Source: Algorimicrobium algoritergicola (GTDB taxonomy: Bacteria > Bacteroidota > Bacteroidia > Flavobacteriales > Flavobacteriaceae). Taken from it: 64,000 nt of DNA. The translations under genes were made by a program, and so were the position numbers. The stretch lies in the NCBI RefSeq assembly GCF_008086165.1, contig NZ_VSKL01000003.1:248001-312000 (forward strand). The letters run 5' to 3'. The notes under the pieces were generated by a model. The model saw nothing but the letters and a program-made list of their open reading frames with translations. It was not told where the DNA came from and made no database searches. Positions 54,020 through 62,531 of this stretch are shown here, in pieces. Positions within the stretch are counted from its first letter, which is position 1. Every line of letters begins with the position of its first letter.

Positions 54020-55114
54020 ATGACAAATAAAACCCTTTCTTTCTCAAGAAATGATTCTGCAAAATTCTTCAGAACATTGAATAAGCGTGTGAATGATTAT
54101 TTCAAAGAGAATAACATAAAAAAAACAGGCAACTGGACTTTATATATTAAAGCCATTGTCATGTTTACCCTACTTTTAGGACCATTAGTACTTTTATTAA
54201 CGGTAACCATGCCTGGCTGGTTGCAAATAATTTGTATGGTAGTCATTGGAATTGGTATTGCTGGTGTTGGAATGAACGTGATGCATGATGCTAATCATGG
54301 TTCTTTTTCAAGTAAAAAATGGGTAAATACTTTAATGGGAAGTAGTATCCATATTTTAGCAGGAAACGATTACAATTGGAAAGTACAACATAATGTTTTA
54401 CACCATACGTACACGAATATTCAAGGTCATGATGAAGATATTGATGCTGGACGTATTATCCGATTCTCAAAACATTCTAAATGGATGAAAATCCACCAAT
54501 ACCAGAAGTATTATGCATTTCTACTATATGGACTATTAACTGTAAACTGGGCAATTACAACCGATTTCAAACAAACCTATATTTACCTAAAAAGAAAATT
54601 ATCTTATGGTGAGTTTCCAAATCCTGCTACACAATGGACCAAGTTAATTATTGGTAAAATATTATATTATTCACTTTGGGTGGTTTTACCATTAGCGCTA
54701 GGCTTTGCCTGGTGGAAGGTGTTAATCGGATTCTTAATTATGCATTACACAGCTGGTGTAATTTTAAGTGTAATATTCCAATTAGCACATGTTATGCCAA
54801 ACACGGAAATGCCGTTGCCTGATGAAAAAGGGAATATGAAAAATACCTGGGCCATTCACCAGTTATTTACTACGTCTAATTTTTCACCAAAAAGCTGGAT
54901 GGTAGAATTTTACACAGGTGGTTTAAACAGACAGGTAGAACACCATTTGTTCGCTCATATTAGTCATGTTCATTACAAAAACATTGCTAAAATAGTAAGA
55001 GAAACAGCGCATGAATTTAGCTTACCTTATAATGAATACAATTCAATTTGGACCGCTATTGCTGAACACTACAACCAATTAAAAACACTTGGCGCAAAAC
55101 CAAGTATGGCTTAA
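54020..55114 (+). CDS. Membrane fatty acid / acyl-CoA desaturase
   Basis: The 364-residue di-iron desaturase has three histidine boxes: HDANHGS (about 92-96), HNVLHHTYTN (about 123-128) and RQVEHHLF near residue 313. Membrane pairs lie at about 45-85 and 205-250. QxEHH as the third box points to the front-end (linoleoyl-CoA desaturase-like) group rather than delta-9 enzymes, though position specificity cannot be read from sequence. It likely tunes membrane fluidity. Confidence 0.9.
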   Translation: MTNKTLSFSRNDSAKFFRTLNKRVNDYFKENNIKKTGNWTLYIKAIVMFTLLLGPLVLLLTVTMPGWLQIICMVVIGIGIAGVGMNVMHDANHGSFSSKKWVNTLMGSSIHILAGNDYNWKVQHNVLHHTYTNIQGHDEDIDAGRIIRFSKHSKWMKIHQYQKYYAFLLYGLLTVNWAITTDFKQTYIYLKRKLSYGEFPNPATQWTKLIIGKILYYSLWVVLPLALGFAWWKVLIGFLIMHYTAGVILSVIFQLAHVMPNTEMPLPDEKGNMKNTWAIHQLFTTSNFSPKSWMVEFYTGGLNRQVEHHLFAHISHVHYKNIAKIVRETAHEFSLPYNEYNSIWTAIAEHYNQLKTLGAKPSMA

Positions 55115-55144
55115 TTTTTATTTACTTTTAAAAAGATATTTCTA

Positions 55145-56332
55145 ATGAATGTACTTTCAGATAGAGTTTTAAACATGGCCACGTCTGCCACATTAGCTAT
55201 GGCAGCTAAAACGCGCGAATTACGTGCGGAAGGCAAAGATATTATTGGTTTGAGTTTGGGTGAGCCAGATTTTAATACACCAGATTATATTAAAGAAGCA
55301 GCTATTCAAGCCATTCATGATAATTACAGTTCGTACACACCAGTTGATGGTTATGTAGAATTGAAACAAGCCATTATCACCAAATTTAAGCGTGATAATA
55401 ACTTAACATATACCTTACCACAAATTGTAGTTTCTACAGGTGCTAAACAAGCACTTTATAATGTAGCACAAGTGATGATTAATCCAGGTGATGAAGTTAT
55501 TTTACCTTGTCCATATTGGGTAAGTTATGCAGATATTGTTGCCCTTGCCGAAGGTGTTCCTGTAGAAGTAGAAACTAGTATTACTACCGATTTTAAAATG
55601 ACACCGGCACAATTAGAAGCTGCTATTACACCAAAAACAAAAATGATTTGGTATAGTTCGCCTTGTAATCCAAGTGGCTCACTTTACAGTAAAGAAGAAT
55701 TACGCGCTTTAGCAGATGTGCTTCAAAAGCACCCAAATATTTATGTAGTTTCTGATGAAATTTACGAGCATATCAACTTTACAGAAAACGGTCACGCTAG
55801 TATGGCACAATTTCCAGATATGTTTGACAGAACCATTACTATAAATGGTGTTTCTAAAGCGTTTGCTATGACAGGCTGGCGAATTGGCTATTTAGGTGCT
55901 CCAGAAAATATTGCTCGTGCCTGCAACAAAATGCAAGGTCAAGTAACGAGTGGTGCTAATAGCATTGCGCAACGTGCTGTGATTACGGCTTTAAACGAAT
56001 CGCCAACACGCGTGAAATTCATGGTTGACGAATTTAAAATTCGCAGAGATTTGGTGTTAACCTTATTAGATGATGTTCCTGGATTTATTAATAATACACC
56101 AGAAGGTGCGTTTTATGTATTTCCTAATATTTCGGCTTTCTTCGGAAAAACGCTAAAGGGAACAGCCATCAATAATGCAACCGACTTCTCATTATTCTTA
56201 TTAGAACATGCGTTAGTGGCAACCGTTACAGGTGATGCGTTTGGTGATCCAAATTGCATTAGATTATCTTATGCTGCTAGTCAAGCACAAATTGTGGAAG
56301 CGATTAAGCGGATTAAAGATGCTGTGACTTAA
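55145..56332 (+). CDS. Pyridoxal-phosphate aminotransferase, class I (aspartate type)
   Basis: The 395-residue protein has the PLP lysine in INGVSKAFAMTGWRIGYLG (about 235-253), VVSDEIYEH with the Asp that holds the pyridine nitrogen, and the substrate Arg in a late CIRLSYA. It resembles the subgroup I-gamma aspartate aminotransferases (MNVLSDRVLNM...SATLAMAAKTRELRAEGKD). Some members also act on prephenate. It is followed by a hairpin terminator that is shared with a displaced trkH end. Confidence 0.92.
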   Translation: MNVLSDRVLNMATSATLAMAAKTRELRAEGKDIIGLSLGEPDFNTPDYIKEAAIQAIHDNYSSYTPVDGYVELKQAIITKFKRDNNLTYTLPQIVVSTGAKQALYNVAQVMINPGDEVILPCPYWVSYADIVALAEGVPVEVETSITTDFKMTPAQLEAAITPKTKMIWYSSPCNPSGSLYSKEELRALADVLQKHPNIYVVSDEIYEHINFTENGHASMAQFPDMFDRTITINGVSKAFAMTGWRIGYLGAPENIARACNKMQGQVTSGANSIAQRAVITALNESPTRVKFMVDEFKIRRDLVLTLLDDVPGFINNTPEGAFYVFPNISAFFGKTLKGTAINNATDFSLFLLEHALVATVTGDAFGDPNCIRLSYAASQAQIVEAIKRIKDAVT

Positions 56333-56349
56333 AGGTTAAAAGAATTTAT

Positions 56350-56389
56350 TAATTGAATAAAAAAATCCACTTCGCTTGAAGTGGATTTT
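56350..56389. terminator. Two-way terminator, copy 1 of a 40-bp direct repeat
   Basis: The stem AAAATCCACTTC / GAAGTGGATTTT has a 4-base loop, with A- and T-runs on its two sides. The 40 bases from 56350 to 56389 recur without change at 57884-57923. This copy now ends the aminotransferase transcript and precedes the detached trkH end. Confidence 0.88.
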
Positions 56390-56401
56390 CTAATTTTTAT
56401 A

Positions 56402-56448
56402 TTACCTATTCCTCCAAAAGAAAGGCGTTAACAAGATTAAAACCGTAA
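56402..56448 (-). pseudogene. Detached 3' end of trkH
   Basis: On the minus strand it reads TVLILLTPFFWRNR-stop, identical in protein to the TrkH C-terminus at 57938-57984, with about 6 of 47 bases different by eye. Upstream of it homology fades (VHNLL against RLELF). Together with the adjacent 40-bp terminator repeat it is a displaced copy of the trkH end. Confidence 0.88.
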
Positions 56449-56707
56449 GTAGATTATGAACTCAATAAACATAAATGAAGCGCTTCTCGAAATATACGTA
56501 GAACTACGTACAAACAAAATTGATTAAAAGTTATATTTTTGACAAAATAAATAGACAAATTTATATTAACTAAACTGACTAAATCATTTAAACGATCTTA
56601 CAGACTGATCATCTTAATAGCAAAAACAAAGTTAAATTTAATCGATTATATGAATAAAAAACATCTCATATTTTCACCAAAAAGTAAAAAATGAATCTAA
56701 TTAAAAC
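56449..56707. other. AT-rich non-coding stretch before the cargo lipoprotein gene
   Basis: No reading frame of note and no clear repeat. It may hold the promoter of the lipoprotein gene; a loose TATATTTTTG-like string is near 56532-56541. Composition is strongly AT-rich, like the cargo genes. Confidence 0.5.
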
Positions 56708-57506
56708 ATGAAGAAATAAGTATTTATTATTAATTCTAATTGCAATAAGCGTGTTTTATTCTTGCAGCACTGAAGAAAAAAAAATCGACACTGCTGAATT
56801 GAATCTATTTAAGACAGAATTAAGTATTTTTGAAGATAGTTTAAAAAACAATGATGAGTATGTTAATAATTTACAAAATACTATAGAGCAGGAAGATGTG
56901 TTTTCTGAAATAAACGAATACGATTTTTTTGGAATCCAATATTCTCAATTCCTAATTGATCTAAATGAATACATTACTATTAATGAAATATCCAGCTCGG
57001 ATAGCATAGCTATTCGGAATTATATTGAGGGAAATTTAACTCCTATTTTAAACAATTTGTCATTGGAGAATTCAGAGACCAATGAGTTCGAACAATTACT
57101 TTTAGAGAGCTTTGCCAATAACTCTGATATCGATAATGTTATTTTGTTCTCAAAAGAATATGAGAATTTTGTTCACGAAAATTTCTCCGACGAAATAGAG
57201 AGAAAGCATATATTATCAACTATTTCAGGATATAAATGGATAGCATATAATTTATATTATAAGAATTTAGACAATGCTGATGATGTTATAACTTCATCAT
57301 TGACTGACGGATCATCTTCTGGAAGTGGTGGTAGTTCTATTGCGTGTGGTCGTAGAACTGGTATAGAATATTGTTTGTGTAAAAAACTACAATCAAGAGA
57401 AGGTGATTGGACTTGGGTTGATACAGCTTATTTTTTAGCAACTGGAGCGGAACAATTGGCTATTGACTTAGCATCATGTATCGCAGCAGAAATTGAAAAA
57501 CCATGA
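56708..57506 (+). CDS. Predicted lipoprotein, start region frameshifted (cargo at trkH)
   Basis: From GTG 56751 the frame gives 251 residues. The upstream codons of the same frame encode NKYLLLILIAIS, which continues into VFYSC, a complete lipoprotein signal, but this frame has no start codon. An ATG at 56708 (ATG AAG AAA TAA) is one frame off. A small indel between 56708 and 56722 thus seems to have broken the N-terminus. The rest is acidic and helical; then comes a Gly-Ser linker (SSGSGGSS) and a cysteine-containing end (ACGRRTGIEYCLCKKL). No family is recognised. It overlaps the next gene by 4 bases. Confidence 0.65.
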
Positions 57507-57886
57507 TAAAACACATAAAACCATTTGTCTTTATATTGCTATATTTAATTGTGATTATATTTATAAAGGCAAATTATTATTTGATATTAATTTTATCAAT
57601 ATTATTAATATTATTTGCAATAAGTAAATTAAATAAACAAAGAGATTTTTTACATTTTAAATTGTCATATATGTTTTTAATTTTATTGGTTATAGTATCA
57701 TTTATTCAATTGTATTATGGTAATCGTATTTTGAATTTTTGTATTAAGTTATTGGTATTAGTGAATATATTGATACCAATATTTCTAACTTTAAGAAAAA
57801 GTGAAGTAAATAAGAACTTAATCTTTGAAAATAGTGTAAATCACTTCTTATACACTTTTATCTTAATTTCTTCCATAAACGAATAA
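57503..57886 (+). CDS. Small multi-pass membrane protein (partner of the cargo lipoprotein)
   Basis: The 127-residue protein has four clear hydrophobic segments (about 8-22, 25-42, 54-70, 79-99) and perhaps a fifth near the end. It starts inside the stop of the lipoprotein gene (ATGA), so the two are coupled, as in toxin-immunity or other two-part cassettes. Its stop codon touches the start of the second 40-bp terminator repeat. Very AT-rich. Function is unknown. Confidence 0.68.
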   Translation: MIKHIKPFVFILLYLIVIIFIKANYYLILILSILLILFAISKLNKQRDFLHFKLSYMFLILLVIVSFIQLYYGNRILNFCIKLLVLVNILIPIFLTLRKSEVNKNLIFENSVNHFLYTFILISSINE

Positions 57887-57923
57887 TTGAATAAAAAAAT
57901 CCACTTCGCTTGAAGTGGATTTT
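57884..57923. terminator. Two-way terminator, copy 2 of the 40-bp direct repeat
   Basis: Identical to 56350-56389. It forms the terminator of trkH (minus strand) and of the cargo pair (plus strand), and its first base is within the stop codon of the membrane protein gene. Confidence 0.9.
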
Positions 57924-57937
57924 TTTTTATTTTTAGA

Positions 57938-59431
57938 TTACCTATTTCTCCAAAAGAAAGGCGTCAACAAAATCAATACGGTAAACAATTCCAAACGCCC
58001 AATCAGCATTAAAAAGGCTGCCCACCATTTTGCTAAATCAGGTAAAGATGCATAATTATCAACTGGACCAAAATCGCCAAAAGCAGGACCTACGTTTCCT
58101 AAACTAGAAGCTGCAATTCCTATGGATGACATGAGGTCTAATCCAAACATAGAGAACACTAAAGAACCTACAATAAAGGACAACATATATAGAATAAAGA
58201 ATGCTAGAATATTAAATACAATATCTCCTGAAACCGCTCTGGAGTTGTAACGGACAGGCAAAATAGCATTAGGATGTAAAGCGCGTTTGAATTCTAAAAA
58301 ACCATTGCGTATTAAAATTAAATGTCGCACCACTTTTACACCACCTGAAGTACTGCCTGCTGAACCTCCTAAAAACATCAACCCAAAAAAGAATACCACT
58401 AAAAATGGTGACCATAAGGTATAATCGGCTGTGATAAAACCTGTAGTTGTAATAACGCTTAGCACCTGAAACATACCATGACGAAGGGCACTTTCTGCTT
58501 CACCCCAAACCATGGGATGAGCTATGGATGATATAGTTGGATCTGCTTTGAAATAAATTATGGCAGCCGCAATGATGGTAAAAATCACAATAAAAGACAG
58601 GTAGAGTTTAAACTCGTCATCTTTTAATATTTTCTGAACTTTCCCTTTAAATGCAAAATAGCTTAAAACAAAATTAGTTCCTGCTAAAAACATAAACAGG
58701 ATAATGATATACTGTATAACAGGTTGGTCATTCCAATACGCTATACTCGCATTTTTAGTTGAAAACCCACCCGTAGACAAGGTACTCATGGCATGATTCA
58801 TGGCATCAAATAAATTCATTCCAGCCACTTTCAACAAAATAGTTTCGGCTACGGTATACCCAAAATAAATAAGCCATAATCGCTTCGCAGTATCGGTAAT
58901 TCTTGGATGCAATTTATCTGCATTGGGTCCAGGTGCTTCGGCAGCAAACAACTGCATACCTCCTATTCCCAGCAATGGTAAAATAGCTATGGCTAAAACA
59001 ATAATTCCCATTCCGCCAATCCAATGTGTCATACTACGCCAAAAAAGCACCCCTTTTGGAATAACTTCAATATCATTCAGAATGGTAGCACCTGTAGTGG
59101 TATATCCAGACATGGTTTCTAGAAATGCACTGGTAAAATCTGGAATAGCACCTGTAAAAATATAAGGCAAGCATCCCGAAAAAGCCATAATAAGCCAGCC
59201 AAAAGTAACCACGACATAACCTTCACGTTTATCCATAATTTTCTTATGATCACGTGTTGGGTACATCATTGAAGCACCTAATAGCAGCGTGCTAATACCT
59301 GCTAAAAATAATTGAAACGTAACACCATCTTTATAAATATAGCTTATGAGTGTAGACACGAGCATAAAGCCACCATTAAATAGAAGCAGTAATCCTAAAA
59401 AGTGAAAAATGATTTTATAATTCAGTTTCAT
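57938..59431 (-). CDS. trkH: Trk-type K+ transporter membrane subunit
   Basis: The 497-residue protein has about ten helices and four pore-loop repeats: YTTTGATIL, STLSTGGFST, VITTTGFIT and SLGNVGPAFG, each carrying the filter glycine. It takes up K+ with its regulatory partner TrkA, whose gene lies directly upstream with a two-base gap. The last 15 codons and terminator are duplicated at 56350-56448. Confidence 0.95.
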   Translation of the reverse strand: MKLNYKIIFHFLGLLLLFNGGFMLVSTLISYIYKDGVTFQLFLAGISTLLLGASMMYPTRDHKKIMDKREGYVVVTFGWLIMAFSGCLPYIFTGAIPDFTSAFLETMSGYTTTGATILNDIEVIPKGVLFWRSMTHWIGGMGIIVLAIAILPLLGIGGMQLFAAEAPGPNADKLHPRITDTAKRLWLIYFGYTVAETILLKVAGMNLFDAMNHAMSTLSTGGFSTKNASIAYWNDQPVIQYIIILFMFLAGTNFVLSYFAFKGKVQKILKDDEFKLYLSFIVIFTIIAAAIIYFKADPTISSIAHPMVWGEAESALRHGMFQVLSVITTTGFITADYTLWSPFLVVFFFGLMFLGGSAGSTSGGVKVVRHLILIRNGFLEFKRALHPNAILPVRYNSRAVSGDIVFNILAFFILYMLSFIVGSLVFSMFGLDLMSSIGIAASSLGNVGPAFGDFGPVDNYASLPDLAKWWAAFLMLIGRLELFTVLILLTPFFWRNR

Positions 59432-59433
59432 AC

Positions 59434-60783
59434 TTACAAGAACAGTTTTTCAACCTCTTTAATAGAACGTGGCAAACCGCAAATTACGACTAAATCACCC
59501 TCTTGAATCTTGAAATCTCCCAAAGCAATATTTCCAATCCCATCTCTTATAACGCCTGCAATAATAGCAGATCTTGGAAAGCCAGCATCTTTAATTAATT
59601 TATTGCAAATTTTTGAACGTGCTTTCACTTTAAATTCTAAAAGCTCGGCATCCATATTATTTAATTTGGTCATGGCTAATACTTCACCACGCCTTACGTA
59701 TCTAAAAATTGTATTGGCAGCTAATAATTTTTTATTTATTAAGGTATCAATTCCTATGGATTGCGATAACTCAAAATAATCCATGTTTTCAACCAAAGAA
59801 ATCGTTTTTCTAACACCTTTTGATTTGGCTACCAAACTGGACATGATATTAATTTCACTATTCCCTGTTACGGCAATAAAGGCATCCATATCCGCAATGT
59901 TTTCTTCATTCAATAAATCAACATTCCGACCATCACCATTTATGACCAGTACATTTGGCAACTCATCGGCAATATCAAAAGCACGGTTTTTGTCTTTTTC
60001 AATCAACTTCACATTAAAACCGCTAGAAGCTAAATCGCGAGCTGTTTTATAACCAATTTTACTCCCTCCAAGAATCATGACATTCTTAATTTCTGTATTG
60101 ATTTTGCCCGTAATTTTACATAATTCTTCAGCACCACCTTCTGATGTTATAAACACCACATGATCGCCTTCCTTTAGCTGGGTGTCTCCTCTAGGAATAA
60201 TGGTATATTGTGTACCAAAACGTTGAATAGCGATTGGCACAAAATGTATATCTGGAAATATTTCGGCAGCTTCTTGGACTGTTTTTCCAGCAAAAGGCAT
60301 GGTTCTAGACAAGTCTAATCCAACCATAGTAAGCGCACCATCTTCAAAAGCATAGGTGTCACTAAAAGCGGATTGAGATAGTAATAATCGGATTTCTGAA
60401 GCCGCTAAAGCTTCTGGTGAAATAAGTTCATCAATACCAAATTTGGTAAAACCTACTTCATCTTTATGTTGAATAAATTCGGTGTTTGATATTCTAGCAA
60501 TTGTTCGTTTGGCACCTAGTTGTTTCGCCAAAACACAAACCGTAATGTTGGTTGTTTCAGAAGATGTTACTGCAATCACCAAATCACTTTCGGCAACACG
60601 CGCATCTTTTAAAATAGAAATTGAGGTTGAATCGCCTTTCATAACCTTTATATCCAAATGATTATCTGCATTAAGCAAACATTCTTTATTGGTATCTATC
60701 AGTGTAATTTCTTGCGATTCAAAAGACAATAGTTTTGCTAAATGAAATCCGACTTCACCAGCACCCGCAATAATAATTTTCAT
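59434..60783 (-). CDS. trkA: Trk system K+ uptake regulatory protein
   Basis: The 449-residue cytoplasmic protein has two RCK units. The Rossmann loops are IIAGAGEVGFHLA (about 3-15) and VMILGGSKIGYKTA (about 233-246), each followed by acidic NAD-binding ends (LIDTNKE, LIEKDK). TrkA_C domains close both halves. It gates TrkH in response to nucleotides. First gene of the trkA-trkH operon. Confidence 0.95.
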   Translation of the reverse strand: MKIIIAGAGEVGFHLAKLLSFESQEITLIDTNKECLLNADNHLDIKVMKGDSTSISILKDARVAESDLVIAVTSSETTNITVCVLAKQLGAKRTIARISNTEFIQHKDEVGFTKFGIDELISPEALAASEIRLLLSQSAFSDTYAFEDGALTMVGLDLSRTMPFAGKTVQEAAEIFPDIHFVPIAIQRFGTQYTIIPRGDTQLKEGDHVVFITSEGGAEELCKITGKINTEIKNVMILGGSKIGYKTARDLASSGFNVKLIEKDKNRAFDIADELPNVLVINGDGRNVDLLNEENIADMDAFIAVTGNSEINIMSSLVAKSKGVRKTISLVENMDYFELSQSIGIDTLINKKLLAANTIFRYVRRGEVLAMTKLNNMDAELLEFKVKARSKICNKLIKDAGFPRSAIIAGVIRDGIGNIALGDFKIQEGDLVVICGLPRSIKEVEKLFL

Positions 60784-60976
60784 CTGCTTACTTTTATTGT
60801 TTTTTCAATGGTCAGATGGAACCTTAAATAATTAAATCTATTATAAGCTTGCATCCTACTGCAAAAATTTAATCAATTTCGGTTTCATGTAGTTTTTTCC
60901 TAAAAAGTAGTACAAAGATAAAGGAAAAAATAGGACTTCTATAAATTTCAATAGGTTATAATAAATTACCATGTAG

Positions 60977-61008
60977 TTGCTTAATGGTTATGTAATAGTT
61001 TATATTTG
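60977..61008 (+). promoter_or_regulatory. Promoter of the ubiE/menG gene (TTG / TATATTTG)
   Basis: The -33 TTG (60977-60979) and -7 TATATTTG (61001-61008) are separated by 21 bases, a full Bacteroidetes promoter. The translation start TTG 61025 is 16 bases downstream. Confidence 0.7.
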
Positions 61009-61024
61009 CGAAAAAAATCACAAG

Positions 61025-61750
61025 TTGTCAAAAGTAAATCCATATAAAGACAGTAACCTAGGAAAGAAAGAGCAGGTTACAAAAATGTTTGATACTATTT
61101 CTGGAAATTACGATGGTTTAAATCGTGTAATTTCCTTTGGTATTGATGTGTCTTGGCGTAAAAAAGTACTCGCTATAATTAAGGCTAGTAATCCTGAAAC
61201 TATTTTAGACATTGCTACTGGAACTGGCGATTTAGCTATTATGCTTGCGCAAACCAATGCCAAAAAAATTGTTGGCTTTGATATTAGTAGCGGTATGTTA
61301 GAAATAGGTAAACAGAAAGTAGCCCATAAAAACCTAGATGATAAGATTGATATGGTTTTAGGCGATTCTGAAAACATGCCATTTGAAGATAATTCCTTTG
61401 ATGCTATTACGGTTGCTTTTGGTATTCGAAATTTTGAAACCCTAGAAAAAGGCTTATCTGAAATTCATCGTGTGCTAAAACCTGGAGGTACATTCGTTAT
61501 TCTTGAAACGTCCATGCCAACCAAAACACCTTATAAACAAGGTTATAAATTTTACACTAAAAATATTTTACCAGTTATTGGAAAATTGTTTTCAAAAGAC
61601 AAAACGGCTTATGCATATTTATGCGAATCGGCTTCTGTTTTTCCTTTTGGTGAGGAATTAAACAATATTTTGCGTAAAATTGGGTTTACTAATGTGAATG
61701 ACTTGCCACAAACATTTGGTGTGGCTACTATTTATACATTATCAAAATAG
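61025..61750 (+). CDS. ubiE: Demethylmenaquinone methyltransferase
   Basis: This SAM enzyme performs the last methylation of menaquinone, the quinone that Na+-NQR reduces in these bacteria. The protein from TTG 61025 has 241 residues, starting MSKVNPYKDSNLGKKEQV, as in relatives. The frame further upstream lies in the promoter. Motif I is LDIATGTGDLAIML, and VAFGIRNFE and LKPGGTFVILE are UbiE/MenG blocks. Also called menG. It is followed by porT after 4 bases. Confidence 0.94.
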   Translation: MSKVNPYKDSNLGKKEQVTKMFDTISGNYDGLNRVISFGIDVSWRKKVLAIIKASNPETILDIATGTGDLAIMLAQTNAKKIVGFDISSGMLEIGKQKVAHKNLDDKIDMVLGDSENMPFEDNSFDAITVAFGIRNFETLEKGLSEIHRVLKPGGTFVILETSMPTKTPYKQGYKFYTKNILPVIGKLFSKDKTAYAYLCESASVFPFGEELNNILRKIGFTNVNDLPQTFGVATIYTLSK

Positions 61751-61754
61751 TTTT

Positions 61755-62468
61755 ATGAGAAAACACCTTGTCCTTTTTGGGTTTATTTTACTATCGCAAG
61801 TAGCTTCGGCACAATTATTTTCAAAAGAAAAAATCAGAAATCTTGAAACTGAAGATAAAAGGCTTTTAAGTTATGGTTTCTATTTAGGCTACAACAGTTA
61901 TGATTTCAATTTTGATTATAACACAGATCAAGCTGATATTTTAGTTCAGAAAACAGGTGGCTTTAGTGTTGGTTTAGTCGGGAATTTACGTGTCATGGAA
62001 TATATGGATTTACGTTTTGAGCCCGGCTTATATATTACAACACGGAATTTAGAATACTCTGAAACCTATTTTCAAGGTATGGAATTTACGGATACAGATT
62101 TGAAGCGCGAAGTAAAATCTACCTATATCCATTTTCCTTTATTAATGAAATTTTCTACCAAACGTATTAATAACTTTAAGCCGTTTGTGGTTGCTGGATT
62201 ATCAACAGCATTAAATTTATCAAGCAACGAAAATAACCCAGACGATAATAGCAGCGGACAATTTAGAACTAAAAAGAATATGTTCTTTTATGAAATTGGT
62301 TTCGGCGTGGACTTTTATTTATACTTCTTTAAATTTACACCTTCCATTCGAGGCGTTTTTGCGCTTAATGACGAAATCATCCAAGATAAGGATCCTAACA
62401 GTCCATGGACAAGCAATGTAAATACCATGAAAACACGTGGTGTGTTTTTAAACTTTACGTTCCAGTAG
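61755..62468 (+). CDS. porT: PorT-family outer-membrane protein (T9SS)
   Basis: The 237-residue protein has a signal peptide (about 1-20, ending ASAQ) and alternating strands typical of a small beta-barrel (GFYLGYNSYDFNF, LRFEPGLYITTRNL, KFTPSIRGVFALND). PorT is a required part of the type IX secretion machinery. Pairing with ubiE/menG is common in Flavobacteriaceae and supports the call. The start is ATG 61755; a longer frame inside the end of ubiE is less likely. Confidence 0.87.
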   Translation: MRKHLVLFGFILLSQVASAQLFSKEKIRNLETEDKRLLSYGFYLGYNSYDFNFDYNTDQADILVQKTGGFSVGLVGNLRVMEYMDLRFEPGLYITTRNLEYSETYFQGMEFTDTDLKREVKSTYIHFPLLMKFSTKRINNFKPFVVAGLSTALNLSSNENNPDDNSSGQFRTKKNMFFYEIGFGVDFYLYFFKFTPSIRGVFALNDEIIQDKDPNSPWTSNVNTMKTRGVFLNFTFQ

Positions 62469-62531
62469 TTGTTTGTTGTTAACAAAAAATGAATAATTCC
62501 TGTTTCAACTCAACAACCAACACCTTAACAA

